From: CAZGTQ01 sp964528575
Lineage (GTDB): Bacteria > Planctomycetota > UBA1135 > GCA-002686595
Assembly: GCA_964528575.1 (NCBI GenBank)
Contig: CAZGTQ010000193.1
Coordinates: 1-7,914 of the forward strand
Direction: 5' to 3'
Length of the DNA: 7,914 nucleotides
Positions 1 to 4,244 of this stretch are shown one piece after another. Position 1 is the stretch's first letter, and each line of letters begins with the position of its first letter. The position numbers were made by a program, and so were the translations under genes. The notes under the pieces are model-generated. The model was given only the letters and a program-made list of their open reading frames with translations. It had not been told where the DNA came from and ran no database searches.

Positions 1-1187
1 ACCTCGGTCGTGACGGAGAACGGCCGCCCGGGCCCTGGATCGGGGTACGCGTAGCGGACGTAGTTGACGAGCTCCTCGATGCGCACGGCGCTCGCCGGCG
101 GCAGCGAGCCGTTCTCGACGAAGCGACGCACGTTCGAGTACGACGCGGTGTCGACGTCGATCGAGAACGTCGAGAGCGGATCGTCCGCGACGTCGCGCAT
201 CGGGTTCGCGGGGACGAACGCGTAGGACTCGGCGCCGGGCATGCCCGTCGCGCTCGAGAACGTGCGGGGGTCGAGCCCGTACGTCTCGAACCCGAACGTC
301 GGAGACGCCGGTGAAAGAACGAGGGCGCCTCCGGCGATGCCGAGCGGAGGGAGCAGCCCGGTTCTTTGCCACGCGACGTTCGGATTGGGCACGGGATCGC
401 CCAGTGCAATCAGCTCGATGCTGGGCGTGCTTCCGATCCTGGCCACGTACACCGCGGCTGCGTCGTCGTCCGAATCGAACTCCTGCTCCATCCGCTCGGT
501 GACGGTCCCGAGCCACGCGCTCAGTGCCTCGAATCCCTCGTCCTGTTCCGGGTCGTCGACGCCGGCGCGCTTCACCATCATCTGCCCGATCGGGAGGATG
601 TTCACGATCGACCGCCACTCCTGCGGCTCGGTGACTCCGCCCGTACCGCCGGAATACGGCACCGCTCCAGCGACGGGCTTGCTCGCTGCGTAGTACGAGC
701 CAGCGCTGCTGGTCGCCGCGTCCGTCGCGATGGACGCGATGCTCGGCTTGTTCCCCGTCCGGCCCACATGGTTCGCGTCGAGTCCCTCGTCCGCCGGCGG
801 AGCCGTCGCCACGTCGAGCGAGCTCGGTCCGCCGCGCCCGCTCTCCACCGCCACGCCGATCGCGAGCGCGAGCGCCGCGGCCGCGGCCGCCGCGCTCGGC
901 ATCCACAGCCAGCGCTCCCACGCGCTGCGCGGCGCGCCGACCGGCTCGCGCTGCGCGAGCGCGGCCTCGATCGCCGCGTGCTGCTCCGCGCGCAGCGCGA
1001 CGCCGTCGTCGAGCGCGAGCTCCGCGCCGAGCGCGCTCGCCGCCGCGCACACCTCGTCCACGAAGGCCAGCGCTTCGGCGTCTCGTGCGACGAGCGCATC
1101 CATCGCCGCGCGTTGCGTCTCGCTCAGCTCGCTCAGCTCGCCGAGCGCGTACGCCGTCCAGATCGGATCGTCCGCGTCGAACTTCAT
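1..1187 (-). CDS. Membrane-bound anti-sigma factor fused to a YfbK-type von Willebrand factor A protein (3' part beyond window)
   Basis: The frame reads without a stop from ATG at 1187-1185 to the window edge, giving 395 complete codons, so the C-terminus is missing. Residues 1-75 look like the cytoplasmic zinc-free anti-sigma domain found beside planctomycete ECF factors (DDPIWTAYALGELSE, then an acidic/alanine-rich helical stretch). Residues about 96-115 form one hydrophobic Ala-rich membrane helix after the Trp-rich WERWLWM. A Ser/Pro/Gly-rich and acidic linker follows. From about residue 335, DPLSTFSIDVDTASYSNVRR, then LPPASAVRIEELVNY and YAYPDP, match the conserved N-terminal region of YfbK-type VWA proteins; the VWA domain itself should lie beyond the window. 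The start overlaps the sigma-factor stop in ATGA, with AAGGA 8 nt upstream, so translation is probably coupled. The likely role is to hold the sigma factor at the membrane and release it on a signal sensed outside. Domain identity is recognised by pattern; the signal is unknown. Confidence 0.88.
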   Translation of the reverse strand, partial: MKFDADDPIWTAYALGELSELSETQRAAMDALVARDAEALAFVDEVCAAASALGAELALDDGVALRAEQHAAIEAALAQREPVGAPRSAWERWLWMPSAAAAAAALALAIGVAVESGRGGPSSLDVATAPPADEGLDANHVGRTGNKPSIASIATDAATSSAGSYYAASKPVAGAVPYSGGTGGVTEPQEWRSIVNILPIGQMMVKRAGVDDPEQDEGFEALSAWLGTVTERMEQEFDSDDDAAAVYVARIGSTPSIELIALGDPVPNPNVAWQRTGLLPPLGIAGGALVLSPASPTFGFETYGLDPRTFSSATGMPGAESYAFVPANPMRDVADDPLSTFSIDVDTASYSNVRRFVENGSLPPASAVRIEELVNYVRYAYPDPGPGRPFSVTTE

Positions 1188-1711
1188 GAGGCCAGTCCTT
1201 CCAGTCGCTCGCTCGCCGCGCGTTCGCGCAGCGTCTTCAGCCCGGTGTGCACGAGGAAGCCGACGTTGCCGATCGACGTGTTCGTGATGCGCGCGATCTC
1301 GCGGTACGAGAGCCCGTGCTGGAACTTGAGTCGGATCGCTTCGCGCTGCTTCGCCGGCAGCCGCTCGACGAGACCGCGCACGCGGGCGAGCTCGTCGCTC
1401 GCCTCGAGGCGGGCCGTCGGATCGGCGTGCTCGTCGGCGCGGCTCACGGCCGCCATGTCGCTCGTTCGGTTCATCGCTCGCTCCTTGCGTCGGACGTCGA
1501 GCGCGCGGTTGCGGCACACCGTGTACAGCCACTCGGCCAGGCGGTGCTCGACCGACGCGCGCTCCTCGCGGCACAGCCGCAGGAAGGTGTCCTGCACGAC
1601 GTCGCGCGCGAGGTCCGCGTCGCCCACGAAACGCTCCGCGTAGAGCGTCAGGCGGCGCTCGAACCGGCGCACCGTCGAGCGGACCCACTCGGCGTCGGCT
1701 GCGCTCGTCAT
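1184..1711 (-). CDS. RNA polymerase sigma factor, ECF subfamily (sigma-70 family)
   Basis: This 175-aa protein has the usual ECF length and two-domain plan. Sigma region 2 spans about residues 17-78, with AERFVGDADLARDVVQDTFL and then LAEWLYTVCRNRALDVRRKE, the core-binding and -10-recognition helices. An acidic linker (about 85-105) leads to region 4 (about 108-164): VERLPAKQREAIRLKF, then the helix-turn-helix LSYREIARITNTSIGNVGFL that contacts the -35 element. I chose ATG at 1711-1709 because GGAAG lies 7 nt upstream and the protein then begins just before region 2. The frame stays open upstream to 2302, but that part lies opposite the divergent peroxiredoxin gene and carries no sigma motif. 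The stop overlaps the start of the anti-sigma/YfbK gene by 4 nt, the standard sigma/anti-sigma arrangement. Autoregulation is usual for such pairs but is not shown here. Confidence 0.95.
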   Translation of the reverse strand: MTSAADAEWVRSTVRRFERRLTLYAERFVGDADLARDVVQDTFLRLCREERASVEHRLAEWLYTVCRNRALDVRRKERAMNRTSDMAAVSRADEHADPTARLEASDELARVRGLVERLPAKQREAIRLKFQHGLSYREIARITNTSIGNVGFLVHTGLKTLRERAASERLEGLAS

Positions 1712-1825
1712 CCGGCCGCTTCCACGGTCGGGGAGCGCGTTTCTTGGGTCGGGCTCGGTGAAAGAGTGCAACTTCGTGGCGCGGCGGGGCGAGCGGAGCG
1801 CCGGGCCGAGGTAGCTTACGGGGGA
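1712..1825. promoter_or_regulatory. Divergent intergenic region between the sigma factor and the selenoprotein gene
   Basis: This 114-bp spacer must hold promoters for both divergent transcripts. It has a relatively A/T-rich patch, GGTGAAAGAGTGCAACTTCG (1757-1776), in otherwise GC-dense DNA. GTGCAACTT (1766-1774, plus), or GTTGCAC read on the minus strand, is a plausible -35-like element, but I cannot find a convincing -10 at the right distance in either direction. It is a candidate binding site for the ECF factor encoded beside it. This rests on position and base composition only. Confidence 0.4.
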
Positions 1826-2404
1826 ATGGAGTCCCTCGACCTCGGTGCCCTCGGGGCGCTCTGGCTCGCGCGCGAGGACGGCTCGCGCGTCCGGCTCGGG
1901 ACGCTCTGGGAGAAGCGCCAGACGCCGCTCGTCGTCGTCTGGGTGCGCCACTACGGGTGAATGGCGTGCTATCAGCGCGCCGCGCAGTTGCGCGACGTCC
2001 AGGACGACCTCGCCCGGCTGGGCGCGGAGCTCGTCGTGATCGGCTCGGGCCGGCGCGAGTACGCGCGCTCGTTCCGTCTGGAGGTCGGCATCGACGCGCA
2101 GATGCTCGTCGACGAGAAGCTGCGCAGCTTCCGGGTCGCGGGCCTGAGGCGCGGCGTGCTGCCGACGATCGGCCCGCGCGCGATCGCCCAGGGGATCGTC
2201 GCCCTGAGCCAGGGGCACCGCCAGCGCCGCATCCAGGGCGACCCGTGGCAGCAGGGCGGCACGCTCGTCGTCGCGCCGGGCTCGCGCGTGGCGCTCTTCC
2301 ACAAGAGCGCCAACACGGGCGACTACGAGCGCAAGCTCGAGCTCCTCGCCGCGGTGCGCAGCGCCGCGGGGCAGCCGAGCGAGCCGGAGGTGAGCGGGAC
2401 GTGA
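1826..2404 (+). CDS. Peroxiredoxin-like (PRXL2 / AhpC-TSA_2 type) selenoprotein with in-frame UGA = Sec45
   Basis: Read with UGA at 1958-1960 as selenocysteine, this is one 192-aa protein of typical family length. Residues 1-44 give the N-terminal strands (REDGSRVRLGTLWEKRQTPLV, then VVWVRHYG). The family pattern R-H-F/Y-G-C-x-x-C becomes R-H-Y-G-U45-M-A-C48, a UxxC redox motif. Downstream come AAQLRD, ELVVIGSGRREYARSF (strand and helix of the thioredoxin fold), MLVDEKLRSFRVAGLRRGVL, and GHRQRRIQGDP with QQGGTLVV (about 130-149), a block typical of this family. The role is probably thiol/peroxide redox chemistry in the cytoplasm; no signal peptide is visible. ATG 1826 is chosen because the family N-terminus fits. 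Its Shine-Dalgarno site is unclear: GGGGGA abuts the start and GAGG lies 14 nt upstream. The true stop TGA (2402-2404) overlaps the next gene. Alternatives are a nonsense-broken pseudogene, a sequencing error, or two coupled ORFs (TGA is followed at once by ATG). The exact match of UGA to a catalytic Cys site makes selenoprotein the best reading. Confidence 0.84.
1971..2003 (+). promoter_or_regulatory. Candidate bacterial SECIS element
   Basis: A hairpin lies inside the coding sequence just after the UGA. The upper stem CGCGC (1981-1985) pairs with GCGCG (1990-1994), closing a 4-nt apical loop AGTT (1986-1989). After one C-A mismatch the stem resumes with G1979-C1996, C1978-G1997 and G1977-T1998, and further weak pairs lie below. 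The loop starts 25 nt after the UGA, and its second base is G followed by U. This matches the usual bacterial SECIS rules: a loop roughly 16-37 nt from UGA and a G early in the apical loop for SelB binding. GC-rich hairpins are common in this genome, so the hairpin alone is weak evidence; its place after a UGA at a Cys site gives it weight. Confidence 0.65.
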
Positions 2405-3078
2405 CGTCGCGCGTCGCGCTCGCTCTCTTCGCCGCCGCGCTCGCGCTCGCGTGCGGCTCGGGAGTCGTGCGCGTGTCGGGCGGCGCGACGTCGACCGACC
2501 ACGCGCCCGGCAGCGACGTGCTCGCGACGCTCGCGCTCGGGCCGACGGGCGCGACCGTCGTCGCCGACGGCTCGGCGACGGAGCTGCGCGCGGGCGCGCA
2601 CGTCGACGGGATCGCGCTCTACCAGGTTCTGCACCGCGTCGAGCTCGACTGGAGCGACGTCGATCTCGCGAGCCGGCCGTTCGGCGCCGTCTCGGCGCTG
2701 CACGAGGCCGCGGAGCAGCAGACGACGGCGCTCGCGGCGCGCGGTCTGCAGCCGACGGTGTCGAGCTGGAGCGCGTCGGGCGACGGGACGAGCGAGCGCG
2801 AGGTGACGGTCGTGCAGGGGCGCAACCAGAGCGTGATCGGCGAGACCGGCTCGCAGACGACCCGCGACCATCGCTCGACGCTCCTGCGGTTCGACGCGTC
2901 GCGCATCGTGCACTGGCGGCTGTACGTCGAGCTCGGCGGTGGGAGCTCGCTCGCGGTGCGCTCGGAATACGACGCGGCGCGCGAGCGGCTGCTCGTCGAA
3001 GCGACGTACGCCGACCGGACGATCGACGGCGCGCCGTACCCGACGGGGTCGCTGACGCTGCAGGAGACGCTCGAGTAG
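2401..3078 (+). CDS. Putative lipoprotein of unknown function
   Basis: I do not recognise the family. GTG at 2401 is chosen as start because GGAGG (2386-2390) lies 10 nt upstream and the protein then begins with a clean lipoprotein signal: a short basic start (VTSR), a hydrophobic run ALALFAAALALA and Cys18. The sequence before the Cys (A-L-A-C) fits the permissive lipobox pattern rather than the strict L-A-G-C form. The mature part (about 208 aa) is mixed in composition, has no further Cys and no membrane helix. Several alternating stretches (SLAVRSEYDAARERLLVEAT, then YADRTIDG) suggest a beta-rich envelope domain. Its start overlaps the stop of the selenoprotein in GTGA, so the two are probably co-translated, which hints at a linked envelope or redox role that I cannot specify. 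Confidence 0.8.
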   Translation: MTSRVALALFAAALALACGSGVVRVSGGATSTDHAPGSDVLATLALGPTGATVVADGSATELRAGAHVDGIALYQVLHRVELDWSDVDLASRPFGAVSALHEAAEQQTTALAARGLQPTVSSWSASGDGTSEREVTVVQGRNQSVIGETGSQTTRDHRSTLLRFDASRIVHWRLYVELGGGSSLAVRSEYDAARERLLVEATYADRTIDGAPYPTGSLTLQETLE

Positions 3079-3129
3079 CCGCAGCGCCCGCGTCGCGGTC
3101 GCGGGACTCGGCCGAGAAGCGGATTCGGC

Positions 3130-3150
3130 GCAGCCGCGTTCGCCGGCTGC
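3130..3150 (+). other. Intergenic stem-loop between the lipoprotein gene and the next ORF
   Basis: GCAGCCG (3130-3136) and CGGCTGC (3144-3150) form a 7-bp stem with a 7-nt loop, in the 128-bp gap after the lipoprotein stop. No T-run follows, so it is not a normal intrinsic terminator. It may be an attenuating or stabilising RNA structure, or chance in GC-rich DNA. Confidence 0.35.
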
Positions 3151-3206
3151 GAGGGGAGGCGCGCGCTGAGTCGCCATCGAAGAGCGCGCCGGAAGGGGGA
3201 ATCGAA

Positions 3207-3719
3207 ATGGGAATCGTGCCGGAGGGAGTCGTGCCGGAGGGAGTCGTGCCGGAGGGAGTCGTGACGGAGGGAGTCGTGACGGTGCGGCAGATCGTGGGCG
3301 CGGAGCTCGGTGCGCGGATCGTGGGCCGAGCGGACGAGGTGGGCCCGCAGCGCGCGCGGCGGCCGCGGTGCCTGATCGCGGTCGCTCGCTCCGAGCGGGG
3401 ACTCTCGCGCTGTCTCGTCGACCAGCTCGCGTTCGAGGTGCCGGCGATCGAGTTCGTGCTCGCCGACGACGGGCGGCCGTTCGATGCCGTGTCGTTCGAT
3501 GCAGTGTGGTGCTGCGGCTTCGAGAGCGATTCGCCGGCGCGCGTGCGCGCGCTGCGCGCCGCGCATCCGCAGTCGCTCCTGCTCGTCAGCGGCTCCGGCG
3601 CTCGCGGCTGGCAGCGCGCCGCGCGCTACGCGGGTGCGGACATCGCGCTCTCGTGGAGCACGTCGCTCGCCGGTCTGCAGGACGCGTTAATCCGGCGAGC
3701 GGGCGAGCGGCGCTCGTAA
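3207..3719 (+). CDS. Hypothetical protein, possible degenerate receiver-like domain, with repeat-built N-terminus
   Basis: From ATG 3207 (GGAAGGGGGA 6 nt upstream) the product is 170 aa. Residues 4-24 are the pentapeptide V-P-E-G-V repeated, encoded by a 15-bp tandem repeat, and look unstructured. Residues about 53-165 alternate hydrophobic strands and helices: CLIAVARS, IEFVLADD, FDAVWCCGF, SLLLVSGSG, then AARYAGADIALSWSTSLAGL. This order resembles a CheY-like receiver, but the residue expected to be the phosphorylated Asp appears to be Cys102 or Cys103, so it would be a pseudo-receiver. The fold assignment is my inference and is weak. FDAVS (92-96) and FDAVW (97-101) are a second 15-bp duplication. 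GTG codons in the repeats could also be starts, so the N-terminus is uncertain; initiation at 3276 would give 147 aa. It may belong to the upstream operon or be separate (128-bp gap). Confidence 0.7.
   Translation: MGIVPEGVVPEGVVPEGVVTEGVVTVRQIVGAELGARIVGRADEVGPQRARRPRCLIAVARSERGLSRCLVDQLAFEVPAIEFVLADDGRPFDAVSFDAVWCCGFESDSPARVRALRAAHPQSLLLVSGSGARGWQRAARYAGADIALSWSTSLAGLQDALIRRAGERRS
3216..3275 (+). repeat. 15-bp tandem repeat, 4 units, each with a Shine-Dalgarno-like site and a GTG
   Basis: Units lie at 3216-3230, 3231-3245, 3246-3260 (identical, GTGCCGGAGGGAGTC) and 3261-3275 (C to A at base 4), followed by a partial GTGACGG at 3276. In every unit GGAGG is followed after 5 nt by the GTG of the next unit, in the reading frame of the host ORF. 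The array is therefore a series of possible translation starts at 3231, 3246, 3261 and 3276. In protein it reads V-P-E-G-V. Confidence 0.9.
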
Positions 3720-3822
3720 GAGCGGTCGCTCCGCCGTCGCGGCCGTGCGCGCGCCCGCGCCCGCGCGCCCGCGCGCGGGCCCGCCACCCCCACCCTCCGC
3801 CCTCGAGGACCGGCGATTTGGG

Positions 3823-3852
3823 CGTCCGTTTCGTGGACGGTCGTGTTTTTTT
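3823..3852 (+). terminator. Weak candidate intrinsic terminator
   Basis: CGTCC (3823-3827) pairs with GGACG (3835-3839) around a 7-nt loop, and a run of seven T begins at 3846. The stem is short and six bases separate it from the T-run, so termination may be inefficient. It would end transcripts arriving from the plus-strand genes upstream. Confidence 0.35.
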
Positions 3853-4230
3853 CCGCACGCTCGGAACCCGCGTCGAGCCTTTCCGCTCGGTGCGCGTCGC
3901 CGGGCCGTCCGCAGGGGCGCGAACGTGGTCCCTGGTCGTAACGCCGCCCGGCCGGGCATCGCATGCAGGTGCACGTGAAGGAATCGCCTCTCCCGGCCGC
4001 CAGAGCCGCTTTTTACCGTTCGAGCGCGCAGCGAGCGCTCGGCAGTCTCCGCGTCGCACCGCAGCGGGTTTCCGTTGGGCAAGGAACCGGTACGACGTGC
4101 CTCTGCGGGCGCCTCGCGAGCGGTTACGGATCGAGATTTGCGAGTCCTGCCATCCTCGGTGACCGTTTGGACGCATGTGTGTACCGTATGTCGGATGCCG
4201 GAGTCGCCCCCCAACCGCCGAGCCCACTCG

Positions 4231-4235
4231 GGAGG
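4231..4235 (+). promoter_or_regulatory. Strong Shine-Dalgarno site of the HEAT-repeat gene
   Basis: GGAGG lies 9 nt before ATG 4245 and fixes this start. No earlier in-frame start codon has comparable support, and the hydrophobic signal begins directly after it. Confidence 0.8.
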
Positions 4236-4244
4236 TAGGTAGCA

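Larger units (their letters stand above)
3720..4244. other. 525-bp non-coding region upstream of the HEAT-repeat gene
   Basis: No frame here has a convincing gene: the open frames lack family motifs and good ribosome sites. The left part holds a 14-bp perfect palindrome, GCCCGCGCGCGGGC (3767-3780), then a C-rich, G-poor stretch (3780-3805) and a hairpin with a T7 run near 3823-3852. A further 7-bp inverted repeat, CGAGCGC (4021-4027) with GCGCTCG (4035-4041), has no T-run. The right part (about 4120-4200) is less GC-rich and probably holds the promoter of the HEAT-repeat gene, though I see no clean -35/-10 pair. Confidence 0.55.

Noticed and set aside
366..1643. Plus-strand open frame of 425 codons across the anti-sigma and sigma genes
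   Set aside because: It is Arg-rich low-complexity translation antisense to two recognisable proteins.
1712..2302. Extended sigma-factor frame on the minus strand up to 2302
   Set aside because: The extra part is antisense to the peroxiredoxin gene, has no sigma motif, and a good start with a ribosome site exists at 1711.
1961..2404. A separate gene starting at the ATG right after TGA 1958-1960
   Set aside because: The piece would begin in the middle of a thioredoxin-like fold, has no ribosome site of its own, and the preceding in-phase codons supply the missing family N-terminus; UGA readthrough as Sec explains both.
4021..4041. 7-bp inverted repeat as an intrinsic terminator
   Set aside because: No T-run follows on either strand.
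4138..4192. Sigma-70 promoter for the HEAT gene from TTGCGA, TTGGAC and TATGTC hexamers
   Set aside because: No pair has a usable 16-18 bp spacing, so I do not call a promoter here.
3963..4238. A 91-codon plus-strand ORF before the HEAT gene
   Set aside because: It lacks a convincing ribosome site and any family feature, and its codon composition is unlike the neighbouring genes.
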